Positions 36,730-46,614 of a DNA stretch of 64,000 bases are shown piece by piece. Origin of the DNA: Gemmatimonadota bacterium. GTDB lineage: Bacteria; Gemmatimonadota; Gemmatimonadetes; Longimicrobiales; Gaopeijiaceae. The translations under genes and the position numbers were made by a program. The stretch lies in NCBI GenBank assembly GCA_028873595.1, contig JAPPOV010000052.1:1-64000 (forward strand), written 5' to 3'. Each line of letters begins with the position of its first letter. The stretch's first letter is position 1. The notes beneath the pieces are model-generated. The model worked only from the letters and a program-made list of their open reading frames with translations, had not been told where the DNA came from and searched no databases.

Positions 36730-37919
36730 TCGTCAAGCAGGGTGAAGATCTCGGTCTGATACTCTCCGGGAGTGACCTCCGGCCCTTCAGCTCCCCAGTA
36801 GACGTTGACCTCGCTGCGCACACCGATGTCGTCGGCAATGTAGATCCCCGGCTCTACGGAGAAGGCAACGCCCGGAAGCAGCTTCCGCTCATCCCGGCTC
36901 TCGAGGTTGTCGAGATTCGGGCCACTCCCGTGCAGATCGGTATCAATCGAATGGCCGGTTCGGTGCACGAAGTACTCACCGAACCCGCGCTGCGTGATCA
37001 CCGCTCTCGATACGTCGTCGACCTCGAGCCCCATCACATCTTCACCCGACTCGAAACGGGTACGCAGGAAGTCGAGAGCGGCGTCACGCGCGTCGCGCAC
37101 GGCTTCCCACACCTCCTGAGTTCGGTCATCAACCTCCGGGGCCATGATACCCATCCAAGTCTGGTCCGCTGCCACCGATCCCTCGAAAGCCCCCCAGAGG
37201 TCGATGAGGAGCAGGTCGCCACGGTTGATCGTCTCGCCGTCCCCGACGGGTGCGTAGTGCGAATCCGACGCACGAGGACCGATCGCGACGATGCACGACA
37301 CCTGCTCTGTGAGGCCGGACGCCCGTAAGTGGTCCACGATCCACGACGACAACGCACCCTCGGTGATCGGAGAGCCGGATTTGATCGCCTCAGCAGCCCG
37401 CTCAAACGCGGCCCGCGCGGTGTCCTTCACAATCACGGCCGACCGCCGATGGTCGTCGAGCTGGGCGGCGGACAGCACGGAGTGGAACGCAGAGACGAGA
37501 TCCCCGGACGAAGCGATTTCGACACCGAACTCGAGCAGAAGCCCTGCGATGCCCGCGGGCACGTAGTCGAGTGTCGGTACCGCCGCTCCGGGCGACACCT
37601 CCATCGCGAGTCGATCGAGTCCACCGACCAGCTCACCGAGCTTCTCCTCCATGTCCCTCCAGCCGGAGTAGCTGAGCCGCGAGAACGGCCAGTGACGCCA
37701 AGAGGACGCCTCGATCGCATGGATCATCGCCACAGGTTCGCCCTCGGCCGGGATCAGAACGAAGGCGCGGCGGGTGGTCTTCCCGAGCCCGAGCAGTGCC
37801 ACCGGAACGGGGTTGATGTGGTGGAACTCGTACAACAGCCAACCGTCCAATCCCTGCTCACGGAGCGCCGCCTGGACTCGTTCAACCCCTTTGGGCGTAC
37901 ACAGCAGTGGGTTGCTCAC
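36726..37919 (-). CDS. M24-family Xaa-Pro-type peptidase
   Basis: A 397-residue cytoplasmic protein with a creatinase-like N-terminal domain (ALREQGLDGWLLYEFHHINPV) and a pita-bread catalytic domain. Metal ligands: Asp residues in LLIDLWGAFEGSVAADQTW, His in HRTGHSIDTDLHGSGPNLDN, Glu in FSVEPGIYI and Glu in GVRSEVNVYW. Substrate range (proline dipeptides or N-terminal Xaa-Pro) cannot be fixed from sequence. It is coupled to priA by a four-base overlap and follows the methyltransferase gene by five bases. This is the second of three M24 proteins in the window. Confidence 0.85.
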   Translation of the reverse strand: MSNPLLCTPKGVERVQAALREQGLDGWLLYEFHHINPVPVALLGLGKTTRRAFVLIPAEGEPVAMIHAIEASSWRHWPFSRLSYSGWRDMEEKLGELVGGLDRLAMEVSPGAAVPTLDYVPAGIAGLLLEFGVEIASSGDLVSAFHSVLSAAQLDDHRRSAVIVKDTARAAFERAAEAIKSGSPITEGALSSWIVDHLRASGLTEQVSCIVAIGPRASDSHYAPVGDGETINRGDLLLIDLWGAFEGSVAADQTWMGIMAPEVDDRTQEVWEAVRDARDAALDFLRTRFESGEDVMGLEVDDVSRAVITQRGFGEYFVHRTGHSIDTDLHGSGPNLDNLESRDERKLLPGVAFSVEPGIYIADDIGVRSEVNVYWGAEGPEVTPGEYQTEIFTLLDD

Positions 37920-37924
37920 GTCGT

Positions 37925-38893
37925 TTACTCTTCCCCGCGGAGCCGCACGTCTCCGAAGAGCGGCAGCCCGGCCGTTTCAGGTTCATCGTGTGACTTCTCT
38001 ACCTCCGAAGCTTCCGCCTGGCGAGGGGCATGGGCATCGCCATGCGTGGTGACCGTGACATCAGGCACCTCCCCGATCTTTCTCCCCCGGATCAAGTCCA
38101 GGCCCAGGATCCGTTCGTTCGTAAGGAGTTTGTGGACTTCACTCTCGCGCGAAAGTGCGGTGCTCACCCCGCGCAGCCCCCAGCGCTGCCACGCCCGGCG
38201 AAGGATCCCGAGGCGCTCGGAGAGCGTGAAGATCTCGGCGAGATCCGCGAACGGTTTCACGGCCTTGGACCGAAACGCCGTCTCTTCATCCGACCAGTTC
38301 TCGACCTGCACATCCTGAACGCCCGCATCTCGCAGAATCTGCCTCCACTCCACGACCATCATCGGCCGTGCACCCAGATGGTCGGACAGTACCTCACGTC
38401 GCTCCTCCTCGACGGGAGCCTTCCAGACGAGTTGGACGAGCACGACAAAGCCGCCCGGCTTCGTCACGCGCACGAGTTCCTGGACTGCATCGTTCGGATC
38501 GCAGTGATTCGCAAGCGCGATCTCCCCGATTGCGATGTCGAAGATTTCGTCTCGGTACGGGAGGCGGTCGGAGCGCCCTGATTGGAACTGGAGGCGATCG
38601 CCAACGCCCAATTCACGACTCCACGACTCGGCCTCCTCGACCATTGCGGGATCGATATCGACCCCGGAAGCGGTCACACCGAACTCCGTTACGAAGTATT
38701 CGAGCGGCACACCCTTGCCCGACGCGACATCGAGCACCTCCAGCCCTGGCCCCATCTCCGTGAGAACGGCGATCTGCCGGTACAGTTCCTCGCCCCCGGG
38801 CGGGAAGAGACGCCTCGCGCTCAGCCGCACCAGATCCAGCATGGACGGAACGGCCGGCGCATACGGGGGGTGCCCCGTCTCGGTCGAAAGCAT
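37925..38893 (-). CDS. Class I SAM-dependent methyltransferase
   Basis: About 322 residues from ATG 38893 (MLSTETGHPP); an ATG at 38929 is also possible. The Rossmann core shows motif I VLDVASGKGVPLEYF, the acidic motif II SGVDIDPAMVEEAE, motif III SGRSDRLPYRDEIFDIAIGEIALAN, and post-motif VTKPGGFVVLVQL. A C-terminal extension (about residues 190-322) is partly helical then disordered (HGDAHAPRQAEASEVEKSHDE). The overall look is of small-molecule methyltransferases of the UbiE/arsenite type, but the substrate is unknown. Seven bases behind the HDAC-family stop, same strand. Confidence 0.8.
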   Translation of the reverse strand: MLSTETGHPPYAPAVPSMLDLVRLSARRLFPPGGEELYRQIAVLTEMGPGLEVLDVASGKGVPLEYFVTEFGVTASGVDIDPAMVEEAESWSRELGVGDRLQFQSGRSDRLPYRDEIFDIAIGEIALANHCDPNDAVQELVRVTKPGGFVVLVQLVWKAPVEEERREVLSDHLGARPMMVVEWRQILRDAGVQDVQVENWSDEETAFRSKAVKPFADLAEIFTLSERLGILRRAWQRWGLRGVSTALSRESEVHKLLTNERILGLDLIRGRKIGEVPDVTVTTHGDAHAPRQAEASEVEKSHDEPETAGLPLFGDVRLRGEE

Positions 38894-38935
38894 GGGCAAG
38901 AAAGGTACGGACCACGATGCCGGGGGCAACGCGTG

Positions 38936-39916
38936 TCAGCCCTCCGACCCTCCGAGCCCGGCCAACGCACGGATCACGGCCACCGTTCCAACTCCGAGCC
39001 GTTTGGGCTCGTACCCACCCTCGAGGAGCGCCACCACTCGACCGTCACACGCCGAGGCAGCAGTCTCCATGACTTCCCGAGTCATCCAATGCAGGTCGGG
39101 CGGCTCCAGGAGAAATCCGCCTAGCGGATCGCCGGCCATACAGTCGAAGCCCGCCGAAACGAGCACGAAGTCCGGAGCGAACCCGTCGGTCACAGTGGCC
39201 AGCGCCTCCTTGAAGACCCCCCTGTAGGATGCGGCGCTCACACCCGCTGGTAGCGGCACATTGCATGTCGTCCCCTCCCCTCCACCCGTTCCTGTCTCGG
39301 TCGCCGCACCGGTGCCCGGGTAGTGCGGTGCCTGATGCAAGGAAAGAAAGAAGACGCTCCCGTCGTCGTAAAACGCGTCCTGCGTCCCGTTCCCATGGTG
39401 GACGTCCCAGTCGATAATCAGGATCCGCTCAGCCCGTCCAGTCGCCTGGAGCCAACGAGCGGCGACGGCCACGTTGTTGAACAGGCAGAAGCCCATGGCG
39501 CGACCTGGCGTCGCGTGGTGCCCCGGAGGCCGGGTCGCGACAAAGGCGTTAGCCAGGCCACCGTCCGCCACGGTCTTCACCGCCTCGATCGCGGTCCCGG
39601 CACTGCCCAAGGCCGCTTCCCAGGACGCAGACGACACCTTCGTGTCGGGATCGAGGGACTCGATACGTTCCGACGTCTCAGCCCGCTCGCACACAAGGCG
39701 CACTGCATCGACGTGTGCAGACGTGTGTACCCGTTCCAGATCCTCTCGACTGGCCTCACCGAACGGCATCTGCTCCACATGTCCGTGGAGCGTCAGCAGA
39801 TCTTTTCCCACCGTCGATGCCAGCGCACGAAGTCGACCCTGGTGTTCAGGGTGCCCCCACCCGGTGTCGTGCAGCGGAGACGCCGGGTGCAGATAGAACC
39901 CCGTCATCGAGCTCAT
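38936..39916 (-). CDS. Histone-deacetylase-family (AcuC/class II-like) deacetylase
   Basis: A 326-residue zinc amidohydrolase starting MSSMTGFYLHP at ATG 39916. Signature blocks: HDTGWGHPEHQGRL, RPPGHHATPGRAMGFCLFNNVAVAA (tandem catalytic His), IIDWDVHHGNGTQDAFYDD (zinc Asp and His), FFLSLHQAPHYPGTG, VLVSAGFDCMAGDPLGG (second zinc Asp) and ALLEGGYEP. Bacterial members remove acetyl groups from proteins such as acetyl-CoA synthetase, or from polyamines and other small acetylated amides. The catalytic set is intact. It is 58 bases downstream of carB and likely in the same transcription direction. Confidence 0.9.
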   Translation of the reverse strand: MSSMTGFYLHPASPLHDTGWGHPEHQGRLRALASTVGKDLLTLHGHVEQMPFGEASREDLERVHTSAHVDAVRLVCERAETSERIESLDPDTKVSSASWEAALGSAGTAIEAVKTVADGGLANAFVATRPPGHHATPGRAMGFCLFNNVAVAARWLQATGRAERILIIDWDVHHGNGTQDAFYDDGSVFFLSLHQAPHYPGTGAATETGTGGGEGTTCNVPLPAGVSAASYRGVFKEALATVTDGFAPDFVLVSAGFDCMAGDPLGGFLLEPPDLHWMTREVMETAASACDGRVVALLEGGYEPKRLGVGTVAVIRALAGLGGSEG

Positions 39917-39974
39917 CGGTACTGCGGCGGCCTGTGGTAGCGCAGTTCTTTGGTCACCGAACGCAGCGTGTCGT

Positions 39975-42900
39975 TCAGGCCGGTGCACCGGCGGTCTGGA
40001 CTGACTCGATACGCTCCTGAAGCGATCGGACCTCTCGCTGACGGGCCCGCAGCGCGATCAGGGCATCGACTGCAGCCGAGGTCGCGGACATCGTCGTCAG
40101 GTAGGGGACACCATAGGCGATCGCGGCCCGTCTCATCGCGTAGTCATCGTAGTGGGACTGCTTCCCCAGCGGCGTATTGATCAGTAGCGCGATGTCACCC
40201 GTCACGATGTGATCGACGATGTTCGGACGCCCTTCGTTCACCTTGTATACCATCTCACACGCCACCCCGAGGCGCGTCAGATATCCGTACATTCCCCGCG
40301 TCGCCATGAGCTCAAAGCCCAGATCGCGGAGACGACGGAGCATCGGCGTGACTGCCTCTCGGTCGTGCTCGTTCACCGTGACGACAACTTTCCCCGATTC
40401 AGGAAGTACGTTGCCGGCCGAAACCTGAGCTTTGGCGAACGCCATGCCGTACGAGTCGTCGAAGCCCATGACTTCTCCGGTCGAGCGCATCTCAGGACCG
40501 AGCAGAACGTCTACGTCGAAACGGTTGAACGGGAAGGCCGCTTCCTTGACCGCTACACCCGGCACCGGTGGCTCTTCCGGCACATCAAGATCCGCGAGGC
40601 GCTCACCAGCCATCACCCGCGAGGCGAGCCGCGCCAGCGGAACCCCGGTCGCCTTACTGACGAATGGTATCGTGCGGGAAGCCCTGGGATTCACCTCGAG
40701 CACGTAGACGATCCCGTCCCGGATCGCGTACTGGACATTCATCAGTCCCACCACGCCCAGCTCGAGCGCGAACTTTCGCGTGAGATCGCGAATCTCGTCA
40801 AGCGCGTCACCTGAGAGCAGATAGGGTGGCAAGACACACGCCGAATCACCGGAGTGTACTCCGGCGTCTTCGATGTGCTGCATGATGCCGCCGATCACGA
40901 CATCGGTCCCGTCACTGAGACAGTCTACGTCCGCTTCAAAGGCGTCTTCGAGGAAGGAGTCAATGAGTACCGGGTGATCAGGCGACGCCTTCACCGCCTC
41001 CTCGAAGTACCTCTGAAGAGAGGGCTCGTCATAAATGATCCTCATGGCGCGACCGCCGAGCACATAGCTCGGTCGCACGAGCACGGGGAAGCCGATCTTT
41101 CGAGCGATCTCCAGCGCCTCCTCTTCAGAGGTCGCGATGCCGTTGTCGGGCGTCCGAGCGCCGATGATCCGACAGACCTCATCGAACCGATCGCGGTCTT
41201 CCGCCCTGTCGATCGCATCGACGGAGGTACCAAGGACCGGCGCACCGAAGGCTTCGAGTCCTTCGGCCAGCTTGAGCGGCGTCTGACCCCCAAGCTGAAC
41301 GATCACACCCTTGGGTTTCTCGAGATGAAGAATCTCGAGGACGTCCTCGAGGGTCAGGGGCTCGAAGTAGAGCTTGTCACTCACGTCGAAATCGGTCGAC
41401 ACGGTCTCGGGGTTCGAATTGACCATGATGGTCTCGAAACCCGCTTCCCGAAGCGCCAACACCGCCTGAACGCAGCAGTAATCGAATTCGATGCCCTGCC
41501 CGATCCGGTTCGGGCCGCTGCCTAGGATGACGACCTTCTCCCGATCAGAGGGCGCAGACTCCGACTCGGTCTCGTACGAAGAGTAGAAGTACGGGGTCTG
41601 AGCCGGAAACTCTCCTGCACACGTGTCAACGACGTTATACGTGGGATGGATCCCCCAACCCCACCGCCGCTCACGCACGGTGACCTCTTCCTCGCCCCGG
41701 AGTTCTGCGAGCTGCAGGTCGCTGAAGCCTTCACGCTTCATCGCATGCGTGAGCTCGGATGTGACGTCGTCTGCGTCTGCGTAGCTCCGCTCCCACTCGA
41801 CGATCTGAAGGAACTGATCGAGGAACCATCGATCGATCTTGGTAGCCTCGAAAATTTCGTCGACCGTCACACCCTGCTGCAACGCTCGCTTGACCTGAAA
41901 CGGCCGGTACGCGGTGGGGCGACGCAGAGCGGCGAGCAGAGATGCTTTGTCATCGGACTCCAGACCGTCGTCCTTGAGCTCCTCTCCGACAACCCAGCCG
42001 TCGCGGTCGGTTTCGAGCCCCCGAAAGCCCTTCTGCCAGGCACTTCGGAAGGTGCGCCCGATCGCCATCACCTCGCCAACCGACTTCATCTGAACACCGA
42101 GAGTGTCGTCGACCTCGGGGAATTTTTCAAACGCGAAACGAGGGATCTTGATCACCGTGTAGTCGAGCACCGGCTCAAACGAGGCGGGTGTCGTCTTCGT
42201 GATGTCGTTGGGCAACTCGTTGAGGTGATATCCGACGGCCAGCTTTGCCCCGACACGGGCAATCGGGAAGCCGGTCGCCTTCGAAGCGAGGGCCGACGAG
42301 CGCGACACACGCGGATTCATCTCGATCACGACCATCTCGCCGTCATCGGGATTCACCGCGAACTGGACGTTGCAGCCACCGGCCTCAACGCCAATCTCAC
42401 GAATGATCGCGATCGACGCGTCTCGCATTTCCTGATACTCGACGTCCGTCAGCGTCTGCGCGGGGGCGACCGTAATCGAGTCCCCCGTGTGCACACCCAT
42501 CGGATCGATGTTCTCGATCGCGCAGATGATGATGACGTTGTCGACGCCGTCACGAACGACCTCGAGTTCGTATTCCTTCCATCCGAGAATCGAACGGTCG
42601 ATCAGCACTTCCGTGATGGGCGACGCGTCGAGGCCCTTTCGGACCTGGACTTCGAACTCTTCCCGGTTATACGCGATGCCGCCCCCTGTTCCCCCGAGCG
42701 TATACGACGGCCGGACGATCGCAGGGTACTCGGTACTCTCGACGATCTCGAGCGCCTCTTCGAGGGTCTTGGCGAAGCCGCCCGTCGGGACCTTGAGGCC
42801 GATGCGTTCCATCGCCTCAGCGAACTGTTCGCGATCCTCGGCCATCTCGATCGAGCGCTCGTTCGCACCGATCAGCTCCACCCCGTGCTTTTCCAGGATC

Positions 42901-43217
42901 CCCGCACGATGAAGGTCCATCGCGACGTTGAGCGCAGTCTGGCCACCCATCGTCGGGAGGAGCGCATCCGGCTTTTCCTTCTCGATGACCTTTTCGACCC
43001 ACTCAGCCGTGATGGGCTCGATGTACGTCTGATCCGCGATATCCGGATCCGTCATGATCGTGGCCGGATTCGAATTCACGAGCACGACCCGGTAGCCTTC
43101 TTCCTTCAGGGCTCGTACCGCCTGGGTACCGGAATAATCGAACTCACAGGCCTGGCCGATAATGATCGGCCCAGAGCCTAGGATGAGAATCGTGTCTAGA
43201 TCGTCGCGTCGGGGCAC
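39975..43217 (-). CDS. carB: Carbamoyl-phosphate synthase large subunit
   Basis: A 1,080-residue ATP-grasp enzyme that makes carbamoyl phosphate for pyrimidines and arginine. Two homologous halves: the first with [31 protein letters not shown] and [26 protein letters not shown], the second with [42 protein letters not shown] and [24 protein letters not shown]. The C-terminal MGS-like regulatory domain (about residues 940-1065) contains [20 protein letters not shown] start at 43217. The small subunit carA is not in the window. Confidence 0.96.
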   Translation of the reverse strand: MPRRDDLDTILILGSGPIIIGQACEFDYSGTQAVRALKEEGYRVVLVNSNPATIMTDPDIADQTYIEPITAEWVEKVIEKEKPDALLPTMGGQTALNVAMDLHRAGILEKHGVELIGANERSIEMAEDREQFAEAMERIGLKVPTGGFAKTLEEALEIVESTEYPAIVRPSYTLGGTGGGIAYNREEFEVQVRKGLDASPITEVLIDRSILGWKEYELEVVRDGVDNVIIICAIENIDPMGVHTGDSITVAPAQTLTDVEYQEMRDASIAIIREIGVEAGGCNVQFAVNPDDGEMVVIEMNPRVSRSSALASKATGFPIARVGAKLAVGYHLNELPNDITKTTPASFEPVLDYTVIKIPRFAFEKFPEVDDTLGVQMKSVGEVMAIGRTFRSAWQKGFRGLETDRDGWVVGEELKDDGLESDDKASLLAALRRPTAYRPFQVKRALQQGVTVDEIFEATKIDRWFLDQFLQIVEWERSYADADDVTSELTHAMKREGFSDLQLAELRGEEEVTVRERRWGWGIHPTYNVVDTCAGEFPAQTPYFYSSYETESESAPSDREKVVILGSGPNRIGQGIEFDYCCVQAVLALREAGFETIMVNSNPETVSTDFDVSDKLYFEPLTLEDVLEILHLEKPKGVIVQLGGQTPLKLAEGLEAFGAPVLGTSVDAIDRAEDRDRFDEVCRIIGARTPDNGIATSEEEALEIARKIGFPVLVRPSYVLGGRAMRIIYDEPSLQRYFEEAVKASPDHPVLIDSFLEDAFEADVDCLSDGTDVVIGGIMQHIEDAGVHSGDSACVLPPYLLSGDALDEIRDLTRKFALELGVVGLMNVQYAIRDGIVYVLEVNPRASRTIPFVSKATGVPLARLASRVMAGERLADLDVPEEPPVPGVAVKEAAFPFNRFDVDVLLGPEMRSTGEVMGFDDSYGMAFAKAQVSAGNVLPESGKVVVTVNEHDREAVTPMLRRLRDLGFELMATRGMYGYLTRLGVACEMVYKVNEGRPNIVDHIVTGDIALLINTPLGKQSHYDDYAMRRAAIAYGVPYLTTMSATSAAVDALIALRARQREVRSLQERIESVQTAGAPA

Positions 43218-43256
43218 GAGCGTCCTTGGGGCCAGGGCCGCGGCGCCGCGGAGGTC

Positions 43257-43373
43257 TTACGCGTCACTGCTCTTCCCGGACTCCTTGCGGATCGCGGTGA
43301 GCAGAACGGTGGCGAACCCACCCCAGACGAAACCCATCACCAGAGTCATCGTGATCCAGGTACTGGTCGTCAT
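43257..43373 (-). CDS. MetS-type small subunit of an NSS transporter
   Basis: A 38-residue single-pass membrane protein starting MTTSTWITMTLVMGFVWGGFATVLLTAIRK in short blocks: the TST-W-I-M pattern, glycine-tryptophan (VWGGF) in the centre of the helix, and a basic/charged tail. This matches the MetS family, the small subunits of methionine/alanine importers of the sodium symporter (NSS) family. The partner is normally adjacent; here the only NSS transporter lies about 6 kb away at 49507-50985 on the same strand. The open frame extends upstream to 43514, but those residues are Arg/Ser-rich and atypical. Confidence 0.7.
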   Translation of the reverse strand: MTTSTWITMTLVMGFVWGGFATVLLTAIRKESGKSSDA

Positions 43374-43575
43374 GGGCGACTCCTCCGCCAGGCGGCGGCC
43401 GGATGGTCGATTGCTAGAGCGTTCGGCTGGCCGCGTTGCACTCCTGCGTGAGGAGCGAAAAACGGCCCGCGTAAGGTGGCGGAAGGGGGATGACCGGGCA
43501 AGCGGATCCTCCACTCTTCACCAGCGATACTGAGCGGGGTTCCGGCCGACATTCGGTCGCGCATGAACCAACAGA

Positions 43576-43962
43576 TCAGCGGACGATCCGCACCGTCGCC
43601 GCGGAAGGGGTGACGAGTCGGTTGTCGGCTCGCGTCGCCTGCAGAACCATGACGCTCGGAGCTTCCATGTCGAGGTCGTCCACATGGATGGAGAATCGCA
43701 GATCGCCGCTCGCGGGTGATATGACGATCACCCTGAATCTCCCGGGGCGAACCTCGTCGGACGAAGCGTACACGCGCGCATCCCCATGCGCCGAGAAACT
43801 CCGGATACCCGGTCCATCGACCTGGAGCAGGACACCACCGAGCGCTTCACCGGCCACGATCGCCTCCAGCTTGCCAGGTCCTCTCGGACCGTCGTCACAA
43901 CCGGCGAGAGCCAGCAGAGCCACGATCGCTGACATACCGGCTCGAAGCCGCCGCCCGTTCAT
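43576..43962 (-). CDS. Small lipoprotein of unknown function
   Basis: A 128-residue protein with a lipoprotein signal (SAIVALLALAGC, cysteine about residue 22) and a beta-rich mature part: GKLEAIVAGEALGGVLLQVDGPGI, ARVYASSDEVRPGRFRVIVISPASGDLRFSIHVDD, ending in VTPSAATVRIVR. The pattern resembles cohesin/dockerin-associated or Ig-like lipoproteins seen beside secreted peptidases, but no family is certain. It overlaps the M6 metalloprotease gene by four bases, so the two are co-expressed. Confidence 0.65.
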   Translation of the reverse strand: MNGRRLRAGMSAIVALLALAGCDDGPRGPGKLEAIVAGEALGGVLLQVDGPGIRSFSAHGDARVYASSDEVRPGRFRVIVISPASGDLRFSIHVDDLDMEAPSVMVLQATRADNRLVTPSAATVRIVR

Positions 43963-46460
43963 CGCGGCACCTCGCTTCGAGGTAGCACGTCACCGACGAG
44001 TATGGTCCGCCGCACCACGCCGCCCGCCCCCACGCTGAGCGGAAGCGTCGGATCAGAGAGAGTCCACGCACGGAAGTCACCCAGGTCATAGGGCCCCGTG
44101 TTGTTCCCCTCACGGTTCAAGTATTCCCGCTGCGCGTCGCTCAGACGAGGTCCCACGAGAAGGAACTGGGAGGTCAGTTCATCGATCGACAGGCTCGGCC
44201 GTACGAAGTCGAGCACAATGTCCGCCTGCGCAGGAAGCCCGGTGGCATCCGTGGCCGACACTGTGATCGTGAATGATCCGTTCTCAAGCGACGCACCGGT
44301 GAACCGGCCCGAGGTATCGAACGCCACTCCGTCGGGAAGCGACCCCGATACCAGCGACCAGACCACGGGATCCGTCCCATGTTCGACCATGAGGTGAAGG
44401 TCCAACGGTGTCGCCGCTGGGAGCTCGATGGGCTCAGCGGCAATCGTGTAGACGAGTTCAAAGTGGGCGCCCGCGCTCACCGGCGTGAGCATCGAAAATG
44501 TCGCAGGATTGGACTGGCCCAGCAGATCTCCGGTCCATTGCAGGAAGTGGAACCCCGTTTTGGCCTGGGCGGACAACGCTACCGTGGAGCCCGGCGTGAA
44601 CCAGAAATCGGAGTCCGGCGGATTCGTGGCGAGCTCAGCGGGAGCGATCCCGTTCACACCGCCGGCAAGTGATACATCGAGCAGGTATTCGACGGCTCCG
44701 TAGTCCGCGACGTACGTCGCATCCGTCACGGGGGTCACGATGCTGCGGGTACGCCCCTCGGTCGGGTCGTCCTGCCACAGCCGGAAGGGGCGGCGTTCCC
44801 CCGGGGCAATGCTCTCGCCCTGCGCAGCCTCTACCGTCAGCGGGACGAACGGCGGCGAGACGAAGGTCGTCGACGGAGGGTCGACCTCTTGTCCGTTCAC
44901 GAGGAAGAGCCCGGTCTGACTCTCCGTGCCCAGGGCGGTAAGCGTGAGTGTGGTCTGCCGCGTCAGGAGGCGGAAGCTGATGTCGTCTTCACTCGGCTCG
45001 ATATCGAATATCGTGAGGCCGGCGAATCCACCGAGGTACGAGTTGGGTGTCGGCACCGAGGCTGCGTGGAACGTCGTGTTCGCCGTTTCGCCGGGAAAGG
45101 GATCTCCCGCATCCCCGCGCCCGCGACCCCGACCGAGGTCGTTCTGCCCGTCGGCCTGACGAAGCCACACTCCGAGATGCGCTTCTGCATTGACTCGATT
45201 CGGTCCCCAGCGTGGCAGCACCCAGTCCTCATCGATCTGCCAAACGAGGAGACCCTCTTCCCACACCGTCTGGTCGTATCCGATGGCCTGCCGATTTTCG
45301 ATGAGGAAGTACTCGCCGGATCCGTCGGTCGCGTCGACCCGGTATACGAGCCCATCACGCTCGACGGGGCCGAGCTCGACTGTGCCGTGATCGGTGTCTG
45401 GCCCCAGCGTTACGACGTCCACCCACCCCAGCGCCGCCTTACTCCAGGCACCCATGTGGCAGGGTAGTTCCGCGGTTTGCCCCCCACACCCCCACGAACC
45501 TGATCCCATCAGGTCCCACGTCCCGACACCTGAGTGCGTGCCGTTGGAGTCTTCCGTGTCGTAGAGATCGGGCAGACCGAATGCGTGACCAAGCTCGTGT
45601 GTGAACACCCCGATCTGAGCCAGTTCCCCACCGTTACACGATACAGAGGGCTGAATCGTATAATCGTCGACGCGGATGAAGCCTCCGTTGGCTGACGGCG
45701 TCGTTGTCTCGAACTCGGCAAAAACGGCTGACGACAACGACCATCGATGCGACCAGATTCGGTCGTTCGAGCCAGCGCCGCCACACTCCCCTCCCCGCGT
45801 CGGATGCATGACCGCCAGCACGTCGACGTATCCATCATCGTCGCCCGAATTCGGCACACCGTCGGGTCCATCGTTGTCGTAGGGCGCCCAATCCAGCGAG
45901 TCGTTCAGCTCGAGTAGATCCCAGACGAAGTTCCCGGCGCCTCCGCCCCCGAGTGCCCCGCGCACGAGTCCGCTCTCATCCACGGTGTAACTGGTATCCG
46001 CCCGCGGGGCGGTCACCCAGTCGACGACCTCACCTTGAACCACAACACGCCCGTGCGATATCTCGTCGTAGTAGTCCGTGATCGTCCCGGCACCGGGACC
46101 AAAATACGCACCCTGAATCGTGTCGCGGCCGTACGGGGGAAGAGAGTCCGAGTTCGCGTACAGTCCGAGCAGTACTGGAATCTGCAGCACCCCCTCCACC
46201 CCGCCTGGTCGTGGGCCTAGACGCTGCGGCGCCGCCTGAACCTGGGCCAAGTCGAGATCAACCTCGAGAACCTCCCTCCTCCGCGCGGACCATCCGCGAC
46301 GGAATTGGAACGCATCGCCCCCGCCGCTGAGCATCGAACGACGGTAACCCTCGGGAACAGGCGTCCCGTACCGGGCCCCCAGCATCTCCACATCTTGCCC
46401 AGACACGAAGGCCGGCAACCCCAACAGACCGGCGAGGACGAGGGAGGAGAAGCGGCGCAT
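43959..46460 (-). CDS. Secreted M6-family metalloprotease with Ig-like C-terminal domains
   Basis: An 833-residue exported protease. The signal peptide follows ATG 46460 (SSLVLAGLLGLPAFVSGQ). The immune-inhibitor-A-like catalytic domain (about residues 85-420) contains VLLGLYANSDSLPPYG, a DYYDEISHGRVVVQGEV block, a probable Ca-binding NDGPDGVPNSGDDDGYVDVL, the zinc motif HELGHAFGLPDLYD (HExxHxxGxxD) and GVGTWDLMGSG (Met-turn). Beta-sandwich regions follow (about 430-830), including a putative Ig stretch VVWSLVSGSLPDGVAFDTSGRFTG. The enzyme degrades extracellular proteins. No recognisable T9SS sorting domain at the C-terminus. It shares an overlap with the small lipoprotein gene. Confidence 0.85.
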   Translation of the reverse strand: MRRFSSLVLAGLLGLPAFVSGQDVEMLGARYGTPVPEGYRRSMLSGGGDAFQFRRGWSARRREVLEVDLDLAQVQAAPQRLGPRPGGVEGVLQIPVLLGLYANSDSLPPYGRDTIQGAYFGPGAGTITDYYDEISHGRVVVQGEVVDWVTAPRADTSYTVDESGLVRGALGGGGAGNFVWDLLELNDSLDWAPYDNDGPDGVPNSGDDDGYVDVLAVMHPTRGGECGGAGSNDRIWSHRWSLSSAVFAEFETTTPSANGGFIRVDDYTIQPSVSCNGGELAQIGVFTHELGHAFGLPDLYDTEDSNGTHSGVGTWDLMGSGSWGCGGQTAELPCHMGAWSKAALGWVDVVTLGPDTDHGTVELGPVERDGLVYRVDATDGSGEYFLIENRQAIGYDQTVWEEGLLVWQIDEDWVLPRWGPNRVNAEAHLGVWLRQADGQNDLGRGRGRGDAGDPFPGETANTTFHAASVPTPNSYLGGFAGLTIFDIEPSEDDISFRLLTRQTTLTLTALGTESQTGLFLVNGQEVDPPSTTFVSPPFVPLTVEAAQGESIAPGERRPFRLWQDDPTEGRTRSIVTPVTDATYVADYGAVEYLLDVSLAGGVNGIAPAELATNPPDSDFWFTPGSTVALSAQAKTGFHFLQWTGDLLGQSNPATFSMLTPVSAGAHFELVYTIAAEPIELPAATPLDLHLMVEHGTDPVVWSLVSGSLPDGVAFDTSGRFTGASLENGSFTITVSATDATGLPAQADIVLDFVRPSLSIDELTSQFLLVGPRLSDAQREYLNREGNNTGPYDLGDFRAWTLSDPTLPLSVGAGGVVRRTILVGDVLPRSEVPR

Positions 46461-46614
46461 GGTCGCGTCGGGCGAAGTCAGGAAAAATCCTGCCGTAGCT
46501 CGGTGCACTCTGCTCGAGCTACGAGATGACATTGAACCGGTACACAGCCCTGAAAACGTGAGTTCCCGCCGATGCCGTGGCGTTCCGCGCGCTCGTCGCC
46601 CCGGTCCTGAGGCC

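Noticed and set aside
41646..43181. A 511-codon plus-strand frame opposite carB.
   Set aside because: Shadow of the highly conserved carB frame, Arg/Asp-rich and without motifs.
43421..43470. Hairpin CTCCT/AGGAG next to a run of A, as a terminator after the small lipoprotein gene.
   Set aside because: On the strand of that gene the T-run comes before the hairpin, not after it, and the stem has only five pairs.
43959..46460. T9SS C-terminal sorting domain on the M6 protease.
   Set aside because: The last residues lack the conserved strands and glycine/lysine pattern of type A or type B sorting domains.
46495..46522. Inverted repeat GTAGCTCG/CGAGCTAC upstream of the M6 protease.
   Set aside because: An 8-bp repeat with a 12-base gap is plausible by chance at this GC content; no second copy seen.
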